From: Pseudomonas urmiensis
GTDB lineage: Bacteria > Pseudomonadota > Gammaproteobacteria > Pseudomonadales > Pseudomonadaceae
Assembly: GCF_014268815.2 (NCBI RefSeq)
Contig: NZ_JABWRE020000001.1
Span: 4,221,001-4,285,000, forward strand
Length of the DNA: 64,000 nt
Direction: 5' to 3'
Position 1 is the stretch's first letter, and every line of letters begins with the position of its first letter. Shown here piece by piece: positions 28,992-37,565 of this stretch. Under the pieces are notes generated by a model, which had not been told where the DNA came from, did no database searches, and was given only the letters and a program-made list of their open reading frames with translations. Made by a program: the position numbers and the translations under genes.

Positions 28992-31079
28992 ATGGATCTT
29001 GATACTTTCCATAAAGATTTTATAGAGGCCGTTCGTTCAAAAGCGGAGTCTTCACGCGACTTTATCCGCACTGCTTTTGTGGAGGACTGCGGAAATAGAC
29101 TCATAGAGGCTGAAGAGCTTCTATCCTTTGAAGTTTGTAGATTTGAAGGTGTTAACGGAAAACGCAAAAAGCTTCGCATCGACGGCTACGCATTTGATGA
29201 AGCAGACAATTCGATGGCGTTACTAGTCGCTGATTTCTTCAATGAAGATGAAGTTACCTCATTCGTTACTTCCGATGTCAAGGCTGCAATTGGTGATTTA
29301 CGCGCCTTCCTAGAGGAAGCATTGGACGGGAATTTGACTGACGGTAGTGTGGACGAAAGCCAACCAGGGCATGGTTTTGCATGTGACCTAATGGATTGGC
29401 ATTCAAAGATAACTAAATATCGCTTCTATTTCGTCAGCGACGCCATGCTGAAAACCCGCCAAAAAGGCTGGCCTGAAGAGCAAGTGAGAGGAACCCCAGT
29501 CGAGTTTCATATCTGGGATATCGGAAGATTCCATTCAGCTTATATATCAGCTACAGGACGGGACGATCTTGTGGTTGATTTCTCCTCAATTGGAAGCAGT
29601 GGACTGAAATGTCTTGCTGCAGCCGAGTCCCAAGGGGACTATAGCGCCTATCTCTGTATGATTCCTGGAGATACCTTGGCAGACATATACGACATGTACG
29701 GCAGCAGATTGCTTGAAGGGAACGTTCGAACCTTTCTCAGCACTAAAGGAAAAGTTAACGCAGCCATTCAAAACACTATACGCAATCAGCCTGAGATGTT
29801 CTTCGCCTTCAACAATGGAATTGCAGCTACTGCTGAAAATGTTGAACTTGAAGAAGATGCGGGCGGGGTGCGCATTCGAAGCGCCGTTAACCTGCAAATC
29901 GTGAATGGTGGACAAACCACTGCATCATTAGCGTTTGCGAAGAGAGGGGGTGCTGCCCGCAAAGAATGTCTGGACCTCTCGAAAGTTATGGTGCAAATGA
30001 AGCTTTCGGTTTTGCCTCCAGAAAAAGCAGGTGAGTTAACTCCAGAAATCGCACGTTACGCGAATAGCCAAAACAAGGTAAGCGACGCAGACTTTTTCTC
30101 CAACCATCCGTTCCACATTCGACTTCAAGAGTTTTCCCGTAGGTTGTTTACCTCACCAAGCGGCGGTGCTCAGTATGGTACACACTGGTTCTATGAGAGA
30201 GCTCGTGGCCAATATCTAAATGAGCAAGCAAAACTATCGACTGCCCAGAAAAATCATTTCTTAATGCAACACCCAAAAAGTCAGCTCTTCACAAAGACTG
30301 ATGTTGCAAAATATGAGAACAGCTGGCGGGAGCAGCCTCATAGAGTAAGCATGGGTGCTCAGAAAAACTTCATATTCTTCGCCGACACCATCTCCAAGTC
30401 ATGGACATCGGATGGCAAGATCTATAATGAAGAATATTTCCGCAAGATAGTTTCTTTAGCTATAATCTTCAGAAAAACAGAAGCCTTGGTCAGTCAGCAG
30501 CCGTGGTACCAAGGAGGGTACCGAGCAAACATTGTCACGTACTCAATCGCTAAGCTGCACAACTTAATATCTGAAGATGCACTTGGCAAACAGCTTAACT
30601 TTAGAACCATTTGGGACTCACAAGCTGTCCCGCAATCGCTATGCGAACAGTTGTCCATAATTTCAGAAAAAGTCTTCCATGTGCTAACCGATCCTGACAG
30701 ACCTAAAGACAACGTTACTGAATGGGCAAAAATGCAGGCGTGTTGGGAGCAGGTGAAGGATACAAAAATAAGCTTAGTTTCAAACGCCGAAGAATTCCTC
30801 CAAGAAGTACGCCAATCTGTCGAGGAAGGTAAAAAATCCAAATCGACACAAAAGACTGATGACAGCATTCAAATTCAGATCATGGTCGTTGACTTACCTG
30901 GCGCTGAATGGACTCGACTTTTAAACTGGGGAGTTAAAAAAGAAAAGCTTTCGCCTCGACAGATAAATCTGTTAAAAATCGCCGCGCAAATACCACACAA
31001 GCTCCCTACAGAACGCCAATGCATCGAGCTTTGGAAGCTACGTGGAGAACTAATCAAAGATGGCTATCTTGCCCTTTAA
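28992..31079 (+). CDS. AIPR (abortive infection phage resistance) domain protein
   Basis: 695-residue protein with the AIPR core FFAFNNGIAATAENVEL (about 273-289) and LQIVNGGQTTASLAF (about 304-318), followed by RYANSQNKVSDADFFSNHPFHIRLQ. AIPR proteins were named from lactococcal abortive infection and occur with restriction-type operons; the biochemical activity is not established. It starts 17 bases after the nuclease gene and is the last gene of the operon, followed by a strong terminator. AT-rich like its partners. Confidence 0.92.
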   Translation: MDLDTFHKDFIEAVRSKAESSRDFIRTAFVEDCGNRLIEAEELLSFEVCRFEGVNGKRKKLRIDGYAFDEADNSMALLVADFFNEDEVTSFVTSDVKAAIGDLRAFLEEALDGNLTDGSVDESQPGHGFACDLMDWHSKITKYRFYFVSDAMLKTRQKGWPEEQVRGTPVEFHIWDIGRFHSAYISATGRDDLVVDFSSIGSSGLKCLAAAESQGDYSAYLCMIPGDTLADIYDMYGSRLLEGNVRTFLSTKGKVNAAIQNTIRNQPEMFFAFNNGIAATAENVELEEDAGGVRIRSAVNLQIVNGGQTTASLAFAKRGGAARKECLDLSKVMVQMKLSVLPPEKAGELTPEIARYANSQNKVSDADFFSNHPFHIRLQEFSRRLFTSPSGGAQYGTHWFYERARGQYLNEQAKLSTAQKNHFLMQHPKSQLFTKTDVAKYENSWREQPHRVSMGAQKNFIFFADTISKSWTSDGKIYNEEYFRKIVSLAIIFRKTEALVSQQPWYQGGYRANIVTYSIAKLHNLISEDALGKQLNFRTIWDSQAVPQSLCEQLSIISEKVFHVLTDPDRPKDNVTEWAKMQACWEQVKDTKISLVSNAEEFLQEVRQSVEEGKKSKSTQKTDDSIQIQIMVVDLPGAEWTRLLNWGVKKEKLSPRQINLLKIAAQIPHKLPTERQCIELWKLRGELIKDGYLAL

Positions 31080-31086
31080 ATAAAGC

Positions 31087-31125
31087 AAAAAGGTAAAAGT
31101 GGCGATCTACTGCTTTTACCTTTTT
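31087..31125 (+). terminator. Terminator of the restriction operon
   Basis: AAAAAGGTAAAAG (31087-31099) pairs with CTTTTACCTTTTT (31113-31125), a 13-bp stem with a T-run, 7 bases after the AIPR stop codon. It marks the end of the AT-rich operon. Confidence 0.9.
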
Positions 31126-31477
31126 ATCTAACCCCGCTTAAATCCATATATATCTGAAAATATGCTCTGCTATTTTTTGATTACCACGGAATTTTATTCC
31201 CCCCCTAAGAGGGTCGAAGCCCCACTGGCGAACACCGTTCGTGTACCAGGACATAGGGGACGCGCAGTCGCATCGTGCATGCAGCAGGTAAATCCGATGA
31301 GGCAATTCACTAGCATTCAAGATTAATTAGCGTGCTACGCATCATTTCATACAGCTGGAATAAATTTGCCTCAGCGGTTAATCGAGTAGGAAAGCTATAC
31401 CCTCGGCATTCCAATCAGTATTCCAGAACAAAATGATTACTGGAAATAGTATTATTAATCAATGCCTTACCCGCCCC
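31126..31477. other. Non-coding stretch before the right island repeat
   Basis: About 350 bases of mixed composition between the operon terminator and the degenerate attachment repeat. I see no gene with support, no RNA gene and no clear repeat. Confidence 0.5.
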
Positions 31478-31676
31478 GTTCAACTTACCCCGGCCACCAA
31501 ATAATCAAAAAAAGATGTCCGCGGACGTCTTTTTTTTGCCTGCGATCTAGTAAATACGCGGCCTCCAGCGCTTTTGCGGTCTTTTGAGAGTTTTTTGAGT
31601 TCCAGCCATCGGATATCCCACCCAAGCGGTATTCAAGGCCATCTGGTGCTAATCATTGGAATACCAATCAGTGCCT
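31478..31676. repeat. Degenerate copy of tmRNA 3' end and integrase leader (attR-like)
   Basis: GTTCAACTTACCCCGGCCACCAAATAATC corresponds to the tmRNA T-arm/acceptor end and junction at 16053-16083, with changes and a two-base deletion. The hairpin AAAGATGTCC/GGACGTCTTT, TTTTTTGAGTTCCAGCCATC and GCTAATC...GGAATACCA then follow in the same order and spacing as upstream of the integrase. No integrase follows. It looks like the scar of a second element that once sat at ssrA. Confidence 0.75.
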
Positions 31677-31769
31677 AAGGGACCTTTCCAAGGTACCTCA
31701 ACAAGCACGACATAGACTGTCGCCCCCACTGTCATCTTAGGCTGCACTTGATAATCATTAGGTGCAGCC

Positions 31770-31979
31770 ATGCCAATCGCTCCCCCGCCCTTTACCCTCG
31801 TCTGCCAGCACTGCTCCTGGAAGAAGACCTTCTTCCCGCCTAGTGACGTGCTGTTGCTGAACCTCGACTGGTTCACCCACTGTCCCTCCTGCGATACCCC
31901 TTCACCTCACCGTCGCGCAGCTACCCCCAAAGAAGTGCTCAAGACACGGCTGGAACAATTCCTGACTGACCACCGCTAA
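31770..31979 (+). CDS. Small protein with two CXXC motifs
   Basis: 69-residue frame MPIAPPPFTLVCQHCSWKKT... with CQHC (about 12-15) and CPSC (about 38-41), a spacing suitable for a zinc ribbon, and a basic C-terminal helix (PKEVLKTRLEQFLTDH). GGTGCAGCC precedes the ATG; the ribosome binding site is weak. It lies just right of the attachment scar. Function unknown; similar small zinc-ribbon frames are found in pseudomonads from memory, unchecked. Confidence 0.6.
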   Translation: MPIAPPPFTLVCQHCSWKKTFFPPSDVLLLNLDWFTHCPSCDTPSPHRRAATPKEVLKTRLEQFLTDHR

Positions 31980-32050
31980 ATTTTCGCCCGCGCGACACGG
32001 GTTGTCGTGCAGGCCTGGACAATGACCCACATCCTCTAGAGGGCCCCACG

Positions 32051-32170
32051 ATGAAAAACCTGCTCGCCACCATCGGACTCTTCGTGGTGCTGACCAAGGG
32101 CTACGAGTTCTACCGCGAATACAGCGAGATGAAGCGCGAGCGCGAAAGACAGCGACCCGCCGCAGGCTGA
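32051..32170 (+). CDS. 39-residue putative membrane micropeptide
   Basis: Short frame MKNLLATIGLFVVLTKGYEF followed by a highly charged tail (YREYSEMKRERERQRPAAG). A single hydrophobic segment of about 14 residues with a basic C-terminus suggests a small inner-membrane peptide. Start is supported by CTAGAGGG about 8 bases upstream. It precedes the WYL operon by 117 bases. Confidence 0.5.
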   Translation: MKNLLATIGLFVVLTKGYEFYREYSEMKRERERQRPAAG

Positions 32171-32287
32171 AAGAAGGCTATCTCCCTGAACAACTGATGG
32201 CACAAAGCCATTCAATTGGGTAGGATTCCTGCCAACTTGACGCCAATCTGCTGGCGCTCAGTAGAGACATAGAACCAGGTAGTTACC

Positions 32288-33325
32288 ATGTCCCAAGCGA
32301 AGGATACGCTGCTCAGGCTGTTCGCCTTGCTACGCCTGATCCCCACCGAACCTCAGCGTATTGCAACCCCGACCCTGCTCGAAAAGCTTCGTGACAGAGG
32401 CTTCTCGGTCACCCTGCGCTCGATCCAGCGTGACTTGAACCGCTTGTCGATACCGTTCTCCCTGCAGTGCGACGACAGCGAAACTCCCTTCCGCTGGAGC
32501 TTCACCCGCGAGGCACCACTCAAGCTGGAAGACATGGACGCGCCCACGGCACTGGCGCTGTTCCTGTCGGAAAGCCACTTAAGCCCGATCCTGCCGCAAA
32601 GCGTTCTGGATCAACTGGGCCCGCAGTTCCGCCGGGCCCGTAACTTCCTTAATGGCCTAGGTGGCAACGGCCTGGCCGACTGGGCAACGCGGGTTCGCTC
32701 ACTGCCCAACGGCAAGACCCTGCTCCCAGCGCAAGTCAGCGCACACACCTGGGCCCAAGTATCGGCCGGCCTACTGGAGCGCAAACAGCTGGAAGTGGCC
32801 TACCGCAGCCGAAGCAAGGGTGAGCTCAAGCGTTTTCGCCTGCACCCGGCTGGCCTGGTATCGCGCCATGCGGTGAGCTACCTGCTGGCTTCTGTGGATG
32901 GCTACAGCGACCTGCGCCAATTCGCCCTGCACCGGATCACCGAAGCGGCATTGCTCGAAGAGGCCGGACACGAACATGAAAGCTTCGACGTGGATGCCTA
33001 CATCGCCAGCGGCGTTTTCAGCTTTCGAGAGGCCGAGGCCCAAGTCGAGCTGATCGCCGATGTTCGCCCGCAGATCGCTGCCCTGCTCAACGAAACGCCG
33101 TTGAGCCAGCAGCAGACTTTGAGCGGCGTTTCCGAGCAGGGCTGGCACCGCCTGCACGCCACCGTGCCGCTAGACCGCGAAACGCTGTGGTGGATCTTCG
33201 CACTGAATGAAAACATTCGCCTGCATGCGCCCCAGGTATGGGTGGACGAAGTATGCGAGCGACTGAATTCAATGCAGGCGCTGTACCAGAACACTCACGC
33301 AACCCAGCAACTGCAACCCGCCTGA
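32288..33325 (+). CDS. WYL-domain transcription regulator
   Basis: 345-residue protein: N-terminal winged helix (about 1-75; ATPTLLEKLRDRGFSVTLRSIQRDLNRLS), WYL ligand-sensing domain (about 145-235; RKQLEVAYRSRSKGELKRFRLHPAGLVSRHAVSYLLASVDGYSDLRQFALHRI) and a C-terminal WCX extension. WYL regulators bind nucleic-acid-type ligands and often repress phage-defence loci (as BrxR/CapW do). It is the first gene of the four-gene block, 26 bases before the glycine-zipper gene, so it probably autoregulates the operon. Confidence 0.85.
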   Translation: MSQAKDTLLRLFALLRLIPTEPQRIATPTLLEKLRDRGFSVTLRSIQRDLNRLSIPFSLQCDDSETPFRWSFTREAPLKLEDMDAPTALALFLSESHLSPILPQSVLDQLGPQFRRARNFLNGLGGNGLADWATRVRSLPNGKTLLPAQVSAHTWAQVSAGLLERKQLEVAYRSRSKGELKRFRLHPAGLVSRHAVSYLLASVDGYSDLRQFALHRITEAALLEEAGHEHESFDVDAYIASGVFSFREAEAQVELIADVRPQIAALLNETPLSQQQTLSGVSEQGWHRLHATVPLDRETLWWIFALNENIRLHAPQVWVDEVCERLNSMQALYQNTHATQQLQPA

Positions 33326-33351
33326 CCTTCAACGATCAAAAGGATATTGCC

Positions 33352-34452
33352 ATGCCACTTCCCCTCATCCTCGGCGCTGCTGCGCTGGTAAGTGCGGCCT
33401 ACGGCGCCAAGAAAGGCTACGACGGCTACCAGAAACACTCGGAAGCTGATGACATCGTCAACGCTGCCAAAGCGCGTTATGCCGACAGAAAGGAAGCGTT
33501 CGACGTACAGGAAAAAGCCACTAACGCGGCACTTGAGATGCTGGGCCGGGAAGAACTCGAGATTGGCAAGAAGTTCGACGAATTCAAGACCCTCGCCAAC
33601 GATTTGCTGGACAAGCTCAACGCAGACCGCCAGGACAAGCTGAAGATCAGTATTCCGAAGCACAAGCTGCAAAGCATCGAGAGCTACAGCTACACTGCTG
33701 TTGGCGTGCTGGGTGCCACCGCAGGAGCAGGCATCGCTGGCGCTGCGGCCGGGTTTGCCGTATATGGCGGTGTCATGGCGCTGGGCGCGGCCTCCACTGG
33801 CACTGCCATCTCCTCGCTGGCCGGGGTGGCCGCGACCAACGCAACGCTGGCGGCAATCGGCGGCGGCTCGCTCGCCACAGGCGGCTTGGGCATGGCTGGT
33901 GGTACCGCAATCCTGGGCGCGGCCGTGGCAGGTCCGGTACTGGCTATCGCCGGCTGGGCCTATGACAGCCATGGCGATGAAGCGCTGAAGAACGCCCACA
34001 AGGCTGAACGCGAAGTGGACAGTGCGATCAGCAAGCTGCAAAAAGCCCAGCAGCAGTTGAGCAAGGCAGAAGACTACGCATTCGACATCAATGACGTCTT
34101 GAAGTCGGTGTACGGACAGTTCGACAAGTACTTCGAACACCTCAAGTACGCAGCCCGCCGTATCGAAGACATCCGCTCCCGCAAGCTAGACCCGCACGCT
34201 GAAATGGCCAGCCTGAGCGAAAACATCCTGCGCGCAATCAACAACGGTTTTGCTCTGGCCGCCATCTTGGTTGACCTGATCACTACCCCTCTGTTCAAGG
34301 TCAAGGAAGTGAACGGCAATGTGGTCAAGGACAAGAATGACGTCCCAGTCATGGCTACCGATGCCGATGGCTCGATGATCCTCAACGGCTCCAAGCTGGA
34401 CGAGCAGATCAGCGAAACCAAGACCAAGGCGCAAGGCGTCGAGCCCGCCTGA
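33352..34452 (+). CDS. Glycine-zipper membrane protein of unknown function
   Basis: 366-residue product. After a short hydrophobic start (LPLILGAAALVSAAYG) comes a coiled coil (about 30-95). A long Gly/Ala-rich segment at about 115-205 (VGVLGATAGAGIAGAAAGFA, LAAIGGGSLATGGLGMAGGTA, AVAGPVLAIAGWAY) looks like several glycine-zipper membrane helices. A second coiled coil (about 215-290) precedes the tail. AAAGGATATT lies upstream of the ATG. Its stop overlaps the next start (TGATG). The architecture resembles membrane-active effectors, but no function is known. Confidence 0.8.
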   Translation: MPLPLILGAAALVSAAYGAKKGYDGYQKHSEADDIVNAAKARYADRKEAFDVQEKATNAALEMLGREELEIGKKFDEFKTLANDLLDKLNADRQDKLKISIPKHKLQSIESYSYTAVGVLGATAGAGIAGAAAGFAVYGGVMALGAASTGTAISSLAGVAATNATLAAIGGGSLATGGLGMAGGTAILGAAVAGPVLAIAGWAYDSHGDEALKNAHKAEREVDSAISKLQKAQQQLSKAEDYAFDINDVLKSVYGQFDKYFEHLKYAARRIEDIRSRKLDPHAEMASLSENILRAINNGFALAAILVDLITTPLFKVKEVNGNVVKDKNDVPVMATDADGSMILNGSKLDEQISETKTKAQGVEPA

Positions 34453-36143
34453 TGCCCTATGCGGGGCCGAAAGGCCCTGCCTTAGCTTCGCCCTTCTCTC
34501 ATTCGATCATGGATGCCTTTATGCACGCCGCAGCGCAAGACTTCCCTTGGGCCGAAGAGCTCGAAAAAACCGTAATTACCAGCCTGACCACCAGCTTCGG
34601 CCTGGACTTCCTGCTGTTCAAGGACAAACTCGGCGGCGAAGTGGACACCGTCCACAACGTGCGCAACGGCGTATGGGCGACCGAGGCAGAAAAGCAGCGT
34701 TTCGAGCAGCGTGGAGAGTACGACTCCACGCCCTACCACCAACATGCGAATTACATCGCCACTGGTCAGAAAGACAAGGCTAGCCAGGCAGCTGGCACTC
34801 TGAAGGACCCTTACCGCAACAAGGTGATGGCTGACCATGAGCAGCGCAACCTGGACCACGTGATCAGCGCCAAGGAAATCCATGACGATGCCGGGCGGGA
34901 GCTGGCCGGGCTAAGTGGTGTGAAATTGGCCAACCAGAGCAGCAACCTGCAGACCACTCACGAGACGGTCAACAAGTCGAAGAAGCAGACGCCGATCAAC
35001 GAGTATCTGGACAAGCTGCCGGGCCTGATCTCCAACCATGAGAAGTCGCTGGCGGGCGACCGCGCGCGGCTGACGAAAATGCCGCGCGAAACGCCTCAGC
35101 AGCAACATGAAGCCCGCGCGCTGGAAGACAAGATCCGCAAGACCGAAAACAAGATCGACGAGCTCAAGGCCGTGGACCCTGAAGGTATGCGCAAGCGTGA
35201 TGCCGAGGCTCGGGCTCCTTACGATCAGCAGATCAACAAGGCCTATTACACTAGCAGCAAATTCCTCCACCAGACTGCCCATGCCGCCGGCTCGGCAGGC
35301 CTGGCCATGGGTACCCGGCAGATGCTTGGATTAGTGATGGCGGAGGTATGGTTTGAACTGCGCGAGCAACTGCCGGCCCTGCTGGACAAGATCAAGCACA
35401 AGTTCAGCCTGGAGGCCTTCGTCGACAGCATCAGCAAGTCGCTCAAGGGCATCTGGACGCGGGTGCAGACGCGTTTCAACGACTTCCTCGTGGCGTTCAA
35501 GGATGGCGTGTTTGCCGGTGTGCTCGGGAGCCTAACCACCACCGTGTTCAACATCTTCGCCACCACCCAGGCAATGGCGATCAAGATCATCCGAGAGCTG
35601 TGGGGCCAACTGGTCAAAGCCATCAAGCTGATGGTGTTCAACCCAGACCAACTAAGCTTTGTGGAGCAGTGCCAGGCGGTGACCTCGTTGCTGTCGGTGG
35701 GTGTTGCCACGGTGGTGGGCACCATGGCCTACACCCAGCTGGTGCCGTTCCTCAGCTTCCCGTTCGGCACCGAACTGGCCGCATTTGCCGGTGCGCTGGT
35801 GACGGGCCTGGTGACCCTTGGGCTGAACTACTTCCTGCTGCACAGCGCGATGGCACGCAAGCTCTGGGCCTTCATCGAATCGCTGACACCGCACGCCGAC
35901 ACGGTGCTTGAGTTCCAGGCAATCAACGCGGAGTTGGACCGCTACCTGCTGGAGCTGAGCCGGTTGGAGTTCAATCTGGACGTGGAGGAGTTACAGGCCT
36001 TTACCCAGGAGCTTGAGGCATGCAATGACGAGATCCAGCGTAGTGCGATACTGCAACAGGCTGTGGTCGCTCGCGGGATCGAGTTGCCGTTCGAGATGGG
36101 TAATGCGGCCAGCACGCGCAACTGGCTGGCTTCGCTGGTATGA
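34452..36143 (+). CDS. Membrane protein with HNH-nuclease-like motif
   Basis: 563-residue protein. In the N-terminal third NLDHVISAKEIHDD (Asp135-His136) followed by LANQSSNLQTTHETVNKSKK (Asn161, Asn165, Asn174, Lys177) has the spacing of an HNH beta-beta-alpha-metal site, where Asn commonly replaces the last His. A charged coiled coil follows (about 190-250), then amphipathic regions and hydrophobic segments (about 370-395, 415-480), and an acidic helical tail. The start at the TGATG junction indicates translational coupling. Possible membrane-tethered nuclease; catalysis is untested. Confidence 0.72.
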   Translation: MPYAGPKGPALASPFSHSIMDAFMHAAAQDFPWAEELEKTVITSLTTSFGLDFLLFKDKLGGEVDTVHNVRNGVWATEAEKQRFEQRGEYDSTPYHQHANYIATGQKDKASQAAGTLKDPYRNKVMADHEQRNLDHVISAKEIHDDAGRELAGLSGVKLANQSSNLQTTHETVNKSKKQTPINEYLDKLPGLISNHEKSLAGDRARLTKMPRETPQQQHEARALEDKIRKTENKIDELKAVDPEGMRKRDAEARAPYDQQINKAYYTSSKFLHQTAHAAGSAGLAMGTRQMLGLVMAEVWFELREQLPALLDKIKHKFSLEAFVDSISKSLKGIWTRVQTRFNDFLVAFKDGVFAGVLGSLTTTVFNIFATTQAMAIKIIRELWGQLVKAIKLMVFNPDQLSFVEQCQAVTSLLSVGVATVVGTMAYTQLVPFLSFPFGTELAAFAGALVTGLVTLGLNYFLLHSAMARKLWAFIESLTPHADTVLEFQAINAELDRYLLELSRLEFNLDVEELQAFTQELEACNDEIQRSAILQQAVVARGIELPFEMGNAASTRNWLASLV

Positions 36144-36412
36144 CACTACCAGTGTTTCCCTGCACACAGTGCGGGCTATGCTGCCGCAATGTGCATCTGG
36201 CGGAACAAACGCAGTATCTGGATCGGGGGGATGGAGCTTGCCGGCATTACAGTGATGCCGACAAGCACTGCCTGATCTACGAGACCCGGCCGGATATCTG
36301 CCGGGTCGACCGGCAGTATCATATGCACTATGCGCAGCGGTTCAGCTGGGAGGCGTTCGTAGAGGTAAATGTGGAAGTCTGCAAGCTACTGCAGCGCCAG
36401 GCGCAGAAGTGA
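36140..36412 (+). CDS. YkgJ-family cysteine-cluster protein
   Basis: 90-residue protein with the YkgJ metal-cluster signature: CTQCGLCCR (Cys8, 11, 14, 15), GACRHY, HCLIYETRPDIC (about 43-54), ending in VEVCKLLQRQAQK. The family probably binds iron-sulfur or zinc through these cysteines; the role is unknown. The ATG overlaps the stop of the HNH-like gene (ATGA), so it is the fourth member of the coupled operon. Confidence 0.85.
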   Translation: MTLPVFPCTQCGLCCRNVHLAEQTQYLDRGDGACRHYSDADKHCLIYETRPDICRVDRQYHMHYAQRFSWEAFVEVNVEVCKLLQRQAQK

Positions 36413-36929
36413 GCTAAGCCACCACATTCACAAAAGCACTGCGCCCCTTGTGGAAGCAATTTATTTTTGTGGGAACCGGCATTACCCTCAATTGGTTGAC
36501 GTAGGCTTGCTCGATCTCATCGCCATGCGCGACAGGAGGGGGTCGGTTCCAGCCGCTGTTTCCCGATCTGCCCCTATGCAGGTCAGGCCGTTCCAACCGG
36601 TGCTTCTCCCAAAGACGATTCGCCTGCGGCAGCTCGCCCGATCACTCTCCAGTGATGGATGCTCTCCAAACCTACTTCGCTACCCTGCAGCAACCTATCA
36701 GCCTGGCCAAATCTTGCGCACACCAGCGCCCGCCTTTTTCCAGAAAAGACGGGCACTTCTATTATCAGGAGTTCAGTAAATACAGAAAGTTAGGCTGCCC
36801 CTGCTGCTGCGGATCATCCCAGCCAAAGTTAAAATTCCAGTGCCAGTCTCATCTCGAGACGGCACCTCGCCCCACCACCAAGCCGCCACTCCTGCGCTAC
36901 ATGCCCGCGAGGCCCCAAGTGACGGCCAC
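36413..36929. other. Intergenic stretch with dispersed hairpin repeat
   Basis: About 520 bases without a supported gene between the YkgJ gene and the end of the LysE gene. The only structure seen is the repeat copy at 36683-36754. Short open frames here have no recognisable product or ribosome binding site. Confidence 0.5.
36683..36754. repeat. Hairpin-containing dispersed repeat, copy 2
   Basis: CCCTGCAGCAAC..., GGCCAA, CTTGCGC and then GCCCGCCTTTT / AAAAGACGGGC with loop TCCAG match the copy at 17991-18070 in order, loop and flanks, with small indels. The two copies are in the same orientation about 18.7 kb apart and bracket the restriction operon and the WYL operon. Confidence 0.7.
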
Positions 36930-37565
36930 TCAAGCCATCGGCTTACGCAACAAAATATCCACCGCAAAAACCCCCAGCACCGTCCCCGAAACCCACCGCT
37001 GCGTGCGCATAGCCGAAGGCCGCTCTGCCAAGAAGCGACTGACCCTCGAAGCCGCCAGTACGATCAGCCCGTTCACCGTCACGGCAATGACGATCTGCAC
37101 CAACCCCAGCTGCAGAAACTGCTGCAAGGTCGAGCCTTGAGAGGGGTCGATAAACTGCGGAATCAGTGCCGAGTACATCAAGGCGATCTTGGGGTTTAGC
37201 AGGTTGGTGACCAAACCCATGGTGAACAGCCGCCGTGGCGAATGCGGGGGCAGCTCTCGTGCTTGGAACGGTGAGCCGCCGTTGGGCTTGAGCATGTTCC
37301 AGGCCAGATACCCGAGATAGATCCCCCCGGCGACTCCCACTACGTCATAGGCCAGCGGTAAGGCCTTGAACAAGGCCGCCAGCCCCAGCGCCGCTGCGAC
37401 CAGATAACACACGAAGCCCAGGGCCACGCCTGCAAGCGAAATCAACCCTGCCAGGCGCCCTTGGGAAATCGCCCGGGAAGTCAGGTAGACCATATTCGGC
37501 CCTGGTGACAGGACCATGCCCAGGGCGATGATCGCCACCCCAACCAGGCTCTCGATTGGCATCAT
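36930..37565 (-). CDS. LysE/RhtB-family exporter
   Basis: 211-residue inner-membrane amino-acid or metabolite efflux protein with the family start (PIESLVGVAIIALGMVLSPGPNMVYLTSRAISQGRLAGLISLAGVALGF; PGPN motif about 24-27) and six hydrophobic segments over the length. Start chosen at 37565, 7 bases after GAGGGAG; a second ATG follows directly. Substrate cannot be told from sequence. Stands alone. Confidence 0.9.
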   Translation of the reverse strand: MMPIESLVGVAIIALGMVLSPGPNMVYLTSRAISQGRLAGLISLAGVALGFVCYLVAAALGLAALFKALPLAYDVVGVAGGIYLGYLAWNMLKPNGGSPFQARELPPHSPRRLFTMGLVTNLLNPKIALMYSALIPQFIDPSQGSTLQQFLQLGLVQIVIAVTVNGLIVLAASRVSRFLAERPSAMRTQRWVSGTVLGVFAVDILLRKPMA

